This document shows, in pieces, positions 45,210-55,410 of a stretch of 64,000 nt of DNA. The notes beneath the pieces were generated by a model. That model did not search any database. It had not been told where the DNA came from and saw only the letters and a list, made by a program, of their open reading frames with translations. Both the position numbers and the translations under genes were made by a program. This DNA comes from Mesostigma viride. Taxonomy: Eukaryota; Streptophyta; Mesostigmatophyceae; Mesostigmatales; Mesostigmataceae. The stretch's first letter is position 1. The number at the start of each line of letters is the position of its first letter. The stretch lies in assembly GCA_009746045.1 (NCBI GenBank), contig RPFO01000079.1, forward strand, positions 2,635,174 to 2,699,173, given 5' to 3'.

Positions 45210-46116
45210 TGTTGAAAGAACTAATGGGTTTGCCTTCTACAATGCTTGTGATTGGAACCCAAATGTGCCTGTCCTTGCAGGTACAGGCTATGGAGGATGG
45301 AAGCAAAGAGACAGAGACTCAGTTTGAGGCAGAATGATAGTGAGGAGTTCCTTAGGCAAGGCTCCTCAGTTGTTTTATTAACTCGAGGAAAAAACACAGG
45401 CAGAAAACTGGAATGACCTGATTGGCTGGCTAGGAATGTGCCTAGGAATATTCTCATGTAATACTCAGGCCACCAATCAGGTTAGGTCAGTGTACAGGCT
45501 ACCAATCAGATCTAGACAAGAATAAATCTTATCTTGTAACTGCTGTACAGCCTTATCTTGTAACTGATGTACAGCCTTAACTTGTAACTGCTGCACAGTA
45601 ATCTAACTATTTAATAAAAGATCTCTCTATGTGTGATCTGATGATGATGAAGTAAATCTGGCGTGAACATATCAGCGCCACATCTGACATGCACAGTGTA
45701 CATGTCAATCAGTCAGCTGTCCTGTCATAGATTCTCATCTGACATGTCATAGGTCAGCTGACATAGACAGATTTGTCAGCTGCCTATAAGGATCCACTTG
45801 GCATAGGTACTAATCCCTGATTACTAAAACTGGCCACAACTTTCTCATTTGTAGGCCAAATCCAACGGGATAAAAACAGTGGCTCCTGTACAAGAGCCTC
45901 TATCTATCTAGCCAGGTCAGGTGGGTACAAATACAAGGACCATGTCCTTGACACCCCCCTTACAACACATGACCTTGCTCTAGTGCTATCCTGTCAAGTA
46001 TAACACTTAGAGGAAAAGCTCTCAGCCATAGCTAAGTCAAGCCTTGACCAAACATAGGACTCTAGAATTAAATTCAGTACTCACTATCAAGGTGACATTT
46101 GGGTACAACCTTGACA
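45210..46116 (-). repeat. Copia element, 3' LTR
   Basis: 907 bp, TG...CA ends. It contains short tandem motifs (cttatcttgtaactgctgta repeated three times near 45530-45600) and an intersperse of tcagctgacat. It differs from the other LTR by a few bases, e.g. ttccttagg against tacctttgg. Confidence 0.9.
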
Positions 46117-47296
46117 CCCCCCTTACCCACATGGCACCAAACCAAAAATGGGATGCAACCCAGGCCAGTGGTAAGGATCAAACACTAACTGATCACGGGT
46201 AAGTGGGCGAAAAACATCCACCCCCCTCGCTAGCAAACACCGTGGTCAAAGTAGTCAAAAGACGATCTCCACGGAAACTGGAAACTGGAACTCCGGACCG
46301 GTGACGCGCCGAGTGTCCAACGAAAGCAGCAGGAAAGATTGCCGCATCGCCCAGCAACTAGCATGTGTTGCCAAGTCAAAAACTTCGTTGGGAAGATGCG
46401 CTTTGGATCACACCCCCCTCACTCTAGCGTCGCCTGAAAACATGAAGAAGCACACAAAATGCTCTAACACAGGCAAACTCTTAGACAATGCAGGGGACAT
46501 GATGTATGATTAACGCATAAAACATGTGATTAACGACATAAAGCATCCGACCTACGGCAGAGCACCAACGGTGAACAAGGAGCAGAACACGTAGTCCTGA
46601 CACACCTTAATCACACAGGTAACTAACATAAACCGACATAGTCATGGATCTTAGCATTAGCCAACATGAACGAACTGAAAAGACAGCTCTGATTAACCAA
46701 CGATAGTTGAAAGCGACTAAAAACGGGACATGAAGCGACGACAAAGTCAGGAGCACAAACGCAGGCTATGTACAAAAGACACAACCGCAAACTGCATGAA
46801 CAAACCTAGCATGCAACGAGAAAGTATGCCCTAAGAATGGGCAACACACACGACATGAAATGAACGTGCAGATTGACCACAAAAAGGGTCAGCAAGAACG
46901 GAGACATGGCCAGCAAACCGGCGCTAGCCAAACGTACCAAGATTACAAAGAACTTGGAAAACATACCATTGCTGGTAGAAGAACGTCATGGGGACGATGA
47001 ACACAGGTGGTCTAGAACTCAAATAACGCATCCCGACGAAGCGCTATGAAAAAGTCTAGCAGAAACAAAACAAGACTATGCGAGATGCATAAGGCCGGAA
47101 GGACCCCGCACCTAACAGCACAATAGACCACAAAATATTCGTGTCTAAAGCAATTTTTCACGAACGAAAAACAGTGGCGACTTGAGATCATAGGGGTTAG
47201 TTAAGCTAGCTATCAAATTCCCAACGAACGTGACCATAGCGCATCCCCAAAAATCGCCATGAAAATAGCGGAAGCAGGGCTCCCGCACCGACCGCC
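46117..47296. other. Non-coding interior of the Copia element
   Basis: This purine/A-rich sequence holds no coherent frame and sits where integrase, reverse transcriptase and RNase H should lie. No polypurine tract could be placed with confidence; cccccctta at 46113-46121 (plus strand), read as a purine run on the element strand, is the best candidate. Confidence 0.5.
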
Positions 47297-49443
47297 TTAG
47301 TGCTCAAGGCAGCACTTGTGCCGGCAACTTGTTGGCTCAGCACAGTCCCAAATTGACAGGGACACGTGGCAGCCGACGACTCCAGCTCCAGGACTTGGCT
47401 CCAGGACTGGGCTTGGACTTGGTGCATCTGGTGGCCTCCCCTCACCAGGAATTCCCCCCGCAGCAAAATCCAAAATGCTGGCGCCCGAGACGCGCCACGC
47501 CAAACCCCCACTTGATTCTGGCCAGGGAGCGAAACCGTCACGCAGCAGGCTTGGTGACGTCTGCGTGTTGGCACTAGTAGGCCAAACGATGCCAGGCTGG
47601 GGAAGCTCTCCCAGCACGCCACGTAGGTTGACATCCATGGACAACGGCAAGCCAGGTGAGCTCGCCGCTGGAGGGGTCAGGGAAACTGGTGGAGCAGAGT
47701 CCACCTGATCTGGCACGAGAGGGCTATAAGTAGTACTGCCCGACGCAGAACTCCAGGAACCGTCCTCCCCGTGTGCCCCAACGACCGGTACTAAGCCGAT
47801 CCCATTCCTTGCCGTCCCCACCACGCCAAAATCCTGCACAATTGCAGGTTTGTCAGCGGAAAAACCGCCCTTGCCGCCACACGACAGTGGCGACGACACC
47901 GGGCGCAGCAAAGCGCCTCGGGAAGAAGCCTGCAGCCCCAAAGGCCGCGAAAAGCCAGGCAGAAAGCCCAGCGTCTTGGACATGGCCGCCACTGGCAGGC
48001 CAGCGCTCCACAGCGACCCCAACGGCCGCACGGTCGTGGCCGCCAGCGCCGCCTTCTTGTTGAGAGCAGGTAACACGTAGACGTTGTCCCTCTGCTCCAT
48101 CTTGTGCGCCTTGTTGTCCACCACAGCGATTTCCTGGTTGAAATCCAGCTTGTGGCCAGCCTTCACGAGCGCTCCAACAGAGAGCACCCGAACGGGCAGC
48201 TCGGGGACCAGAAGGGCTCCATCCAGTCGGAGCTCGCTCCCCGGCAAATGCACAGAAACTGTGCCAACTCCAGCAGCTTGCAGGTCGCCGCCTGATCCGA
48301 CGATCTGCCTGTTGTGGGGGATAAGTGACACGAAGTCAGAACGGCACGGGGACATGTGGCTGCTCGCAGCCGAGTCCAGCACCCAGTTGAGTTTGTCGCC
48401 CGTATACTGCGTGAGAGCAGCAGCCTCCAGCGGCGTCGACGGCGACTCCTCGGCGATGGTGACCATGCAGAAGCCAGGCGGCAGTTCAGCCGCCTCCTGA
48501 GTTGCGTTGGCAGCGGATCCAGCAGGTGCGTTGCGTCCCTTGCTCTGGTTCCCTCGGTTGCCGCCCTTGCCCCCCCTGTGCTGGTTGGGGTACCAGCGTG
48601 GGGCCTTCTCAGGATGCTCCTTCCAGCAGTCTTTGTCCTTGTGATTTGACAGGCCACAGTGACTGCATTTCTTGGTCCCCCCGTTCCCCTTGCTGTTGGT
48701 GTGGTAGGCCTGGCCAGTGCCAGCACTCTCCTTTTTCACCACAGCACGTCCCCCCTTGAGCAGATCCTCCGCCTCCATGAGTGCCCTCTTCACCACAGGT
48801 AGTGGGTCCTCCTCGTTGAACCGTACAGACACCAGCGCAGGGCGGTACTCGTCTGTCAGTGCTCCCAGTAGAATGGCAGCAAAATCACGGTCCTGGATGA
48901 CTCCCCCTGCAGCCTGGTAGTCAGCACGTAGAAGCTCCGCCCTCCTCACAAGCTGTTGCATGGTCTCGTTAGGAAGCTTCTGTAGGCGGTGCAGCTTGCT
49001 CCTCAGCTCAAACCTGTGACTCTTGGTTAGCCTGGTTTGCTCATAGTTCTCCATGAGACACTGCCATGCTTGGCTACCAGTTTTGTTGGCCACAGTGGCC
49101 ATAGGCGTGCAGCTTCACCTGTTAGACAGGTGAGCAAAGCTGCCCACAGGGCCTTATCAGCCCTGTCATTCTCCTCAGTGCCCAGCAGGACAGCATCCAA
49201 ACTGAAAAGACTGACAACAGCCAAAAACAGATTCTTCCACTCCTCCCACTTGCTGTAATCATCACCAGCTGCACCAACAAATTTCTTGCAGCTCTTGGCA
49301 ACTGTTGAAACAAGAGAGGTGTAGTCAGGCTGTCTGGTAGCAGTTTGGGTGTCTTGATCCTCCATGGTTGATCTGGGTCTGGGTGTTGTCTCTGGGGTAG
49401 TCAGATGAATGTCTCTGCTCCTCAAATGCAGGGTAGGCATCAA
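47297..49443 (-). pseudogene. Copia Gag-protease with one frame break
   Basis: The N-terminal frame 49443-49027 and the main frame 49102-47297 overlap and join with a single-base shift near 49105-49080. Gag features are QAWQCLMENYEQTRLTKSHR and RFELRSKLHRLQKLPNETM. A CCHC knuckle, CSHCGLSNHKDKDCW, is followed by a Copia protease active site, WVLDSAASSHMSPCRSDF (DSA in place of the commoner DSG/DTG). After about residue 350 the sequence loses similarity and runs into Pro/Ser-rich text, so pol has been deleted or replaced. Confidence 0.75.
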
Positions 49444-49456
49444 ACCTCCGATACCA

Positions 49457-50372
49457 TGTTGAAAGAACTAATGGGTTTGCCTTCTACAATGCTTGTGATT
49501 GGAACCCAAATGTGCCTGTCCTTGCAGGTACAGGCTATGGAGGATGGAAGCAAAGAGACAGAGACTCAGTTTGAGGCAGAATGATAGTGAGGAGTACCTT
49601 TGGCAAGGCTCCTCAGTTGTTTTATTAACTCGAGGAAAAAACACAGGCAGAAAACTGGAATGACCTGATTGGCTGGCTAGGAATGTGCCTAGGAATATTC
49701 TCATGTAATACTCAGGCCACCAATCAGGTTAGGTCAGTGTACAGGCTACCAATCAGATCTAGACAAGAATAAATCTTATCTTGTAACTGCTGTACAGCCT
49801 TATCTTGTAACTGATGTACAGTCTTAACTTGTAACTGCTGCACAGTAATCTAACTATTTAATAAAAGATCTCTCTATGTGTGATCTGATGATGATGAAGT
49901 AAATCTGGCGTGAACATATCAGCGCCACATCTGACATGCACAGTGTACATGTCAATCAGTCAGCTGTCCTGTCATAGATTCTCATCTGACATGTCATAGG
50001 TCAGCTGACATAGACAGATTTGTCAGCTGCCTATAAGGATCCACTTGGCATAGGTACTAATCCCTGATTACTAAAACTGACCACAACTTTCTCATTTGTA
50101 GGCCAAATCCAACGGGATAAAAAGCAGTGGCTCCTGTACAAGAGCCTCTATCTATCTAGCCAGGTCAGGTGGGTACAAATACAAGGACCATGTCCTTGAC
50201 ACCCCCCTTACAACACATGACCTTGCTCTAGTGCTATCCTGTCAAGTATAACACTTAGAGGAAGAAAAAGCTCTCAGCCATAGCTAAGTCAAGCCTTGAC
50301 CAAACATAGGACTCTAGAATTAAATTCAGTACTCACTATCAAGGTGACATTTCAATGGGTACAACCTTGACA
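49457..50372 (-). repeat. Copia element, 5' LTR
   Basis: 916 bp, near-identical to the left LTR, with small insertions (gaagaaaaagc and ttcaatggg) accounting for the extra 9 bp. On the minus strand it is followed by the tRNA-Met primer-binding site. Confidence 0.9.
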
Positions 50373-50377
50373 CACAC

Positions 50378-50398
50378 GACTTCCTTGACGGCCGGCAT
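50378..50398 (-). pseudogene. First codons of the Copia-split gene
   Basis: ATG at 50398 followed by PAVKEV reaches the CACAC duplication. The continuation is at 45209. Upstream leftward sequence (gatgatgacatc) is compact, as elsewhere in the viral block. Confidence 0.6.
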
Positions 50399-50455
50399 GA
50401 TGTCATCATCTATATGGGAACAAATTTAACGGACACGTATCGCGCGTGGACGGAA

Positions 50456-50854
50456 TCACGACAAAAGTTGGACGGTCTTGACGTACACGCCGTTGACCCA
50501 CTTTTGTATCTCCAGTTCGTCGTGGCCGTTTACGACGAGCCGGTATTTCGTGATTCCGCTGCCTACTTCTCCTACGTTCATAGACCCGACCGAGCCCGTC
50601 GTCGTCCCCGCGCTGGAGACCTGGAGAAGGCTGCTTCCGGTCCTGAGGCTGACCGAATCGTTTTCGAAAACAACGGCCGGACTTGTTGCGACGTCGGACC
50701 CGGGCTTGTCCAACACCATGAGCGTCTTCCCGCCTTGCACGAGGAAGCGCAAGGTGGACGTGCTCGCCCTGTCCTCACTCGCCGCGATGAAACCTTGCGT
50801 CTGTACATTTTTAAAATGCAACGTTCCTGAGGAATCTAGAAGATTCGGAGGCAT
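50456..50854 (-). CDS. Small beta-rich fibre-associated-like protein
   Basis: The protein has 132 residues. The pattern SSGTLHFKNVQTQGFIAASE, then STLRFLVQGGKTLMVLDKPG and VSLRTGSSLLQVSSAG, is repetitive beta structure with the style of virus fibre tips or chaperone-binding strands. It lies 70 bp downstream of the 1,298-residue fibre-like protein on the same strand, suggesting a shared structure. No firm homologue. Confidence 0.55.
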   Translation of the reverse strand: MPPNLLDSSGTLHFKNVQTQGFIAASEDRASTSTLRFLVQGGKTLMVLDKPGSDVATSPAVVFENDSVSLRTGSSLLQVSSAGTTTGSVGSMNVGEVGSGITKYRLVVNGHDELEIQKWVNGVYVKTVQLLS

Positions 50855-50925
50855 TTCGAAACAAGGTTTCCGTTTTTATTCATTTAGACTGTTATTTTAT
50901 CTTCCATGACGAACGAACTCTGCGT

Positions 50926-53900
50926 TTAAGGCTTGTTCAACATCTCAGTGACAACGTCCACGGTGCCGCTGTTGATGCCGCCCATGGAGTTCAGGCCGGC
51001 ATCGTTGACGGGCATCGGGTTCAAGCCCATGATGAGACTCGTGCTGTCCGAACCCTGCGCCTTGACGATCTGGAGAGACTCGTCGTCCGCGATGCGGAAA
51101 CCGTACGTCACGGTCAGCGGGGCGGAGTCGTATTCGTCGCTGTACCTGTAAAGCTGTGCGTTCCCGCTGATCAGGGTGTTGCAGACGCGGACATTGTCGT
51201 ACCAGACGTCCTTCATGACGGTCTGGAGAGCATCCGCGCCCAGGGAAAGCCTCTTCACGGCCACGGTGACTCCGGTCACGGTGGACGTGGCGAGAGCTCG
51301 CTCGACGCCGTTCACGAAGATCTTAGGCACGCCCGCGGCCAGCTGCAGGCCGAGGGTGAACGCGGAGGACCCGACCACGACGGAGGTCGTCTCGTCCGTG
51401 TTGGTGCCGTTGGTGACCGAAAGCTTGCCCGCGCTCGATGTGAAGACGCGGAGGAACTGCCCGGCGGTGGAGTTGTCGCCGTACGCGAGAAGCTCCAGAC
51501 CGTTGGCGCCCGCGACGTTGAGAGCAGACTGGGGGGCGACGTAGGCGACGACGGTGATGTTGGTGGAGCCGCTCAGGAGCGCCGCGTTGGTGATGGAGGC
51601 GCGGCCGTCCGCCTGAGCGACGTTGTTGGTCTTCAGCACGCCGCCCGCGACGCTCGCGGGAGTGGTGCCGGCGGCGACGAGGGTCAGAGAGCCGACCTCG
51701 CTGACCAGACCGCTGCCGAACTCCCACTTGGCGATCTCGGTGGTCGAGGAGGGGAGACTGGACAGGAGGACGGACGTCCCAGGGGCCTTGCGCAGGGAGT
51801 TGTCGATCGTGCGGGAGAGCATGAGCTGCCCGCCCTTGACGTGCCAGTACGAGCCCAGGTAGTCGCCGCGGTCCTGGGTGGTGTTCGCGTACCACTTGAG
51901 GGACCTCTCGACGTCGGTCGAGCTCACCTTGCCGTCACCCTCGACGAGGATACCGGCGCCGGAGGAGGAAGAGTTGGTGGGAGCCGTGACGGACACGACG
52001 CGGACGTCGTCGAACCGCATCGCGGCGGACGAGGCGTCCGCTCCGAAGTGGCCGAGGTACAGGATCGGGTTGGCGGCGAACGAGAGGGCGGCGAGGGCGG
52101 CCAGGTGGCCGGCGGCGGACTCGGTCAGAGTCCTGGCCACCATGTCGGTCATGAGGGAGACGGTGGAGGTGAGCGGGTCGCGCCTCAGGCAGATGTTGGT
52201 GGCGGTGTTTCCGACCAGAAGGCCGGCGGGGGAGTGGGCGGAGTAGGTACCGTCGGTGATTACGAGCCAATCGTTGACCTTGTCGTACGACACGCGGATG
52301 AACACGCCCGCGATGTTACCGTATGCAAGGATGAACGAGTTGGCCGCGGGGAGGGATGTGAGGAAGGTCGAGTTGGCGCACACCTGGAAACCGGCGGTGC
52401 CAGCGGGGAAGAGGGCGCTGGTGGCGGTGGCGTACGCGGATGCTGCTGGGATCGAGAGCTTCTCGGCGGAGAACGCGGCGGTGCCGGAGAGGGACATGGA
52501 GACGGCGGAGGTGGTGTCGACGGCTGGGGTGCCCGCGTCGAACGGCCATGACGCGACGTTGACGTCCGCCGGCTTGGAGAGGGCGACGACCTTGTCGGTG
52601 ACAGCGATGTTGGTGGTGGTCTGGTTGATGCTGTTGGTGGTCCCCGTGATGTTGAGGTTGCCGGTGATGGTGATCTCGCCGGTGGCGGAGGTCAGCTCGA
52701 GAGCGCCGACGGAAGTCGTGACCTTCCCGCCATTCCCGGCGGTGTTGGTAACGACAAGATCGCTGTTGACGTCGACGGAGATGGGCGCGGTGAGGGAGAG
52801 GACGTCCTGAGCGGTGGAAATGCTGGCGTTGGTCACGCTCACGTTGGCCACGTTGACGGCGCCGGAGGTGGACGTCAGGTTAAGAGGTCCCACCGAGCTG
52901 GTCACGCTGCCCGCGGTGTTGGCGGAGTTCGTCAGTATAAGGTCGCTGGTGACGTTGACGGAGGTGGCCGCGTCCAAGGAGAGGACCGCGTTGGCGGTGG
53001 AGACGGCCGAACCGTTGACCTTCACGCTCGCGACGTTGACGTCGCCGGACGAAGAGGTCAGGTTCAGAGCGCCCGTGGAGGTTGTGACGGACCCTGCGTT
53101 GTTGGCGGTGTTTGTCAGGATGAGGTCACTGGTGACGTTGACGGACGTGGCCGCGTCCAAGGAGAGGACCGCGTTGGCAGTGGAAACCGCGGACCCGTTG
53201 ACCTTCACGCTTGCAACGTTCACGTCGCCGGACGCGGATGTCAGGTTCAGAGCGCCGGTGGAGGAGGTGACGGAGCCCGCGGTGCCGGCCGTGTTGGTCA
53301 GGATCAGGTCGCTGGTCACGTTGACGGAGGTGGCGGCGTCGATGGAGAGAATCGCGTTGGCGGTGGAGACGGCGGACCCGGTGACGTTCACGTTGTCCAC
53401 GTTGACTACGCCGGACGCGGCGGTCAGGTTGAGCGTGCCGGTCGAACTGGTCACGCTGCCGGCGGTGTTCGCGGAGTTCGTCAGGATAAGGTCGCTTGTC
53501 ACGTTCACGGAGGTGGCGGCGTCGATCGACAGGATCGCGTTGGCGGTGGACACGGCCGAACCGTTCACCTTCACACTGGCGACGTTCACGTCGCCGGACG
53601 CGGAAGTCAGGTTGAGCGCGCCGGTGGAAGTGGTCACGCTGCCCGCGGTGCCGGCCGTGTTCGTCAGAATAAGGTCGCTGGTGACGTCCACGGAGGTCGC
53701 GGCGTCCAGGGAGAGGACCGCGTTGGCAGTGGAGACGGCGGAACCGTTCACCTTGACGCTGGCGACGTTGACGTCGCCGGACGCGGAGGTGAGGTTCAGG
53801 GCGCCCGCGGAGGAGGTGATGGACCCGGCGGTCCCCGCGGTGTTGGTGAGGATAAGGTCGCTGGTGACGTTGACGGAGGTGGCGGCGTCCAGAGCGAGGA

Positions 53901-54822
53901 CCGCGTTGGTGGTCGACAGAGACGAGTTGACGAACTTGACCTCCTCGACCGTCACGCTGGAGTTGGCGACGTTCGTGTCACCGGTGATCCAAATGTGCTC
54001 GCCGGTGTTCGCCGCGCCGCCCAGAGACACCGCGGAGATCTTGGTGCACTCGTCCGGATTCGTGTTGTAGGTGGTGGTGGAGTATGCGATCGACAGCTTG
54101 GAGTTCGGGTCCTGGCCGCGGTTCGAGCCGACGGAAGGACAGATCTCGACCGCCGAACCGGCCGCGAGGCGGACGACGCCGGTCGCCGACCCGTCCGCGG
54201 ACAGACGCAGCTGGGAGTCGGACACCATCTCCATATCGTTGGCCTCGCTGTCCATCACGCCCCTCCAGGCGGTGGTTCCCGTCTGGCCGCCCGAAGTGTG
54301 GCCGGTGGCGTACACCATGCCCATGAGCACCTCCTGGTTGTCGTTCCCGTTGTCACCGCGGACCGAGAATGCGTCCGGCTCGGAGTTGGCGGAAGTCTTC
54401 GCGGCCTTGTGCGCCACCAGGCGAGAGTGGTCCACGATGACCTCGTGCGCGGTGGTCTGGCCCTTGAGCAGCAGGTGGTTGGCCATCGAACGGACGGCGC
54501 CATTGCTCAGCTCGGCCGTGTCCGCGTCCTTGTTGTAGGTCAGAGTGGCGAGGTTCACGTCCCCGATCGTGGCCCCGTCCGACCCGCCCGCGGAGAAGGC
54601 GCCCATGACCGACAGGTCGCCATACACGGTGACCTTGTTGGTCGTGTCGCGCACCAGGTTCGTGATGTCGTTGCCCGAGGAACGGTTGGGAATCAGGTCG
54701 ATCTTGTCCCATCCGTACACCCTGAGATCCTGAAGCGCGGCGGAGACGTTCTCGTCACTCCACAGCTCGTTGACGGACAGCTTCCGCAGCCTCGAGGCAC
54801 CCATGTTCTCGCAGAGAGACAT
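50926..54822 (-). CDS. Fibre-like repeat protein, paralogue B
   Basis: The protein has 1,298 residues. The N-terminus is MSLCENMGASRLRKLSVNEL. A non-repetitive 270-residue region follows, with DNEVLMGM-type strands. Seven repeats of about 61 residues come next (SVNVTSDLILTNTAGTAGSV ... ALNLTSASGDVNVASVKVNG). A lectin-like module (about 830-960) and a C-terminal region paralogous to the gene at 36671 close the protein (SYWHVKGGQLMLSRTIDNSL; TVTYGFRIADDESLQIVKAQ). The repeat type differs from paralogue A although the ends match, so stalks have been exchanged or re-amplified. An attachment-fibre role is inferred. Confidence 0.65.
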   Translation of the reverse strand: MSLCENMGASRLRKLSVNELWSDENVSAALQDLRVYGWDKIDLIPNRSSGNDITNLVRDTTNKVTVYGDLSVMGAFSAGGSDGATIGDVNLATLTYNKDADTAELSNGAVRSMANHLLLKGQTTAHEVIVDHSRLVAHKAAKTSANSEPDAFSVRGDNGNDNQEVLMGMVYATGHTSGGQTGTTAWRGVMDSEANDMEMVSDSQLRLSADGSATGVVRLAAGSAVEICPSVGSNRGQDPNSKLSIAYSTTTYNTNPDECTKISAVSLGGAANTGEHIWITGDTNVANSSVTVEEVKFVNSSLSTTNAVLALDAATSVNVTSDLILTNTAGTAGSITSSAGALNLTSASGDVNVASVKVNGSAVSTANAVLSLDAATSVDVTSDLILTNTAGTAGSVTTSTGALNLTSASGDVNVASVKVNGSAVSTANAILSIDAATSVNVTSDLILTNSANTAGSVTSSTGTLNLTAASGVVNVDNVNVTGSAVSTANAILSIDAATSVNVTSDLILTNTAGTAGSVTSSTGALNLTSASGDVNVASVKVNGSAVSTANAVLSLDAATSVNVTSDLILTNTANNAGSVTTSTGALNLTSSSGDVNVASVKVNGSAVSTANAVLSLDAATSVNVTSDLILTNSANTAGSVTSSVGPLNLTSTSGAVNVANVSVTNASISTAQDVLSLTAPISVDVNSDLVVTNTAGNGGKVTTSVGALELTSATGEITITGNLNITGTTNSINQTTTNIAVTDKVVALSKPADVNVASWPFDAGTPAVDTTSAVSMSLSGTAAFSAEKLSIPAASAYATATSALFPAGTAGFQVCANSTFLTSLPAANSFILAYGNIAGVFIRVSYDKVNDWLVITDGTYSAHSPAGLLVGNTATNICLRRDPLTSTVSLMTDMVARTLTESAAGHLAALAALSFAANPILYLGHFGADASSAAMRFDDVRVVSVTAPTNSSSSGAGILVEGDGKVSSTDVERSLKWYANTTQDRGDYLGSYWHVKGGQLMLSRTIDNSLRKAPGTSVLLSSLPSSTTEIAKWEFGSGLVSEVGSLTLVAAGTTPASVAGGVLKTNNVAQADGRASITNAALLSGSTNITVVAYVAPQSALNVAGANGLELLAYGDNSTAGQFLRVFTSSAGKLSVTNGTNTDETTSVVVGSSAFTLGLQLAAGVPKIFVNGVERALATSTVTGVTVAVKRLSLGADALQTVMKDVWYDNVRVCNTLISGNAQLYRYSDEYDSAPLTVTYGFRIADDESLQIVKAQGSDSTSLIMGLNPMPVNDAGLNSMGGINSGTVDVVTEMLNKP
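52740..53920 (-). repeat. Seven coding repeats of about 183 bp
   Basis: Copies of the ctggtgacgttgacggaggt-type sequence recur about every 183 bp on the plus strand. Several copies are nearly identical in DNA, so recent amplification or gene conversion is likely. The first and last copies are the most diverged. Confidence 0.8.
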
Positions 54823-54859
54823 CTTCGTTCGCTATAATACTATGTGTCGATAAAAAAAA

Positions 54860-55132
54860 TCACATCCTTCCTAACGAGCCGGCCACCTGGGCGGCCGGGT
54901 CCATGTACCGCACCGGCGGCCCCGCGAACACCGACCGGTTGTTGTACAGGTACCCGAGTATGAACGCCAGGCCGGCGCCTATCACCATGTACATGATCAC
55001 GTTCCCCCTTGCCTCCTCGGCGGCGATCTGCCGCATGCGCGCCTCGATCCCCATCGACGGCGCCGACGGGGGCGGTTCCAGTACCTGTCTGCGCGGCTGC
55101 TGGGGGGGGGGCGGCGGCATCATGGTGTGCAT
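54860..55132 (-). CDS. Small single-span membrane protein
   Basis: The protein has 90 residues. A Pro/Gln-rich N-terminus (MMPPPPPQQPRRQVLEPPPS), a helix (MGIEARMRQIAAEEARGNVI), a membrane segment (MYMVIGAGLAFILGYLY) and a short tail (PVRYMDPAAQVAGSLGRM) follow in order. It starts 20 bp after the stop of the next small gene upstream. Probable virion or membrane component. Confidence 0.55.
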   Translation of the reverse strand: MHTMMPPPPPQQPRRQVLEPPPSAPSMGIEARMRQIAAEEARGNVIMYMVIGAGLAFILGYLYNNRSVFAGPPVRYMDPAAQVAGSLGRM

Positions 55133-55151
55133 GTTTGGGTGCGGGTGGACG

Positions 55152-55358
55152 TCACTGCTGAGGGGGCGGCGCGTTGTGAGTGGGAGGGGGGATGGTCAGA
55201 GGCCCGGGGATGTGGATGGGCTCGCGCCCGTTGCTCTCCGGGTGCATGAAAGGGGGCGGGGCCTGCTCTGCATGCGGCTGCGGCAATCCGGAGTGAGCGG
55301 ACACGGACTCGCCGGACGGAGTGAAACTGTACGCTTGGTTCAGAGGAGCGCCGCTCAT
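55152..55358 (-). CDS. Small Pro-rich protein
   Basis: The protein has 68 residues from ATG 55358 (MSGAPLNQAYSF); an in-frame GTG lies upstream at 55397. It is Pro/His-rich (PPPFMHPESNGREPIHIPGP, PPTHNAPPPQQ) with no hydrophobic segment. Tight spacing to both neighbours (19 and 52 bp) supports it. Confidence 0.45.
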   Translation of the reverse strand: MSGAPLNQAYSFTPSGESVSAHSGLPQPHAEQAPPPFMHPESNGREPIHIPGPLTIPPPTHNAPPPQQ

Positions 55359-55410
55359 CGAATTGTCACTATATGTCCCCGAAATAAACCCCGACACCGA
55401 GACGAGCTGG

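Larger units (their letters stand above)
45210..50372 (-). mobile_element. Non-autonomous Copia-type LTR retrotransposon
   Basis: LTRs at 45210-46116 and 49457-50372 begin TGTTGAAAG and end CTTGACA, and are flanked by the 5-bp duplication CACAC (45205-45209, 50373-50377). The element is on the minus strand: right after the right-hand LTR, leftward, comes TGGTATCGGAGG, an initiator tRNA-Met primer-binding site as in Copia elements. The LTRs differ by only about five substitutions and three small indels, so insertion is recent. The 3.3-kb interior codes a Gag and the start of a protease, but no integrase or reverse transcriptase; 46117-47296 is A-rich and non-coding. It must depend on an autonomous relative. 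Confidence 0.92.

Noticed and set aside
50830-50850. tagaagattcgg as a heat-shock-type element
   Set aside because: Only two units match and they lie within the start of a coding sequence.
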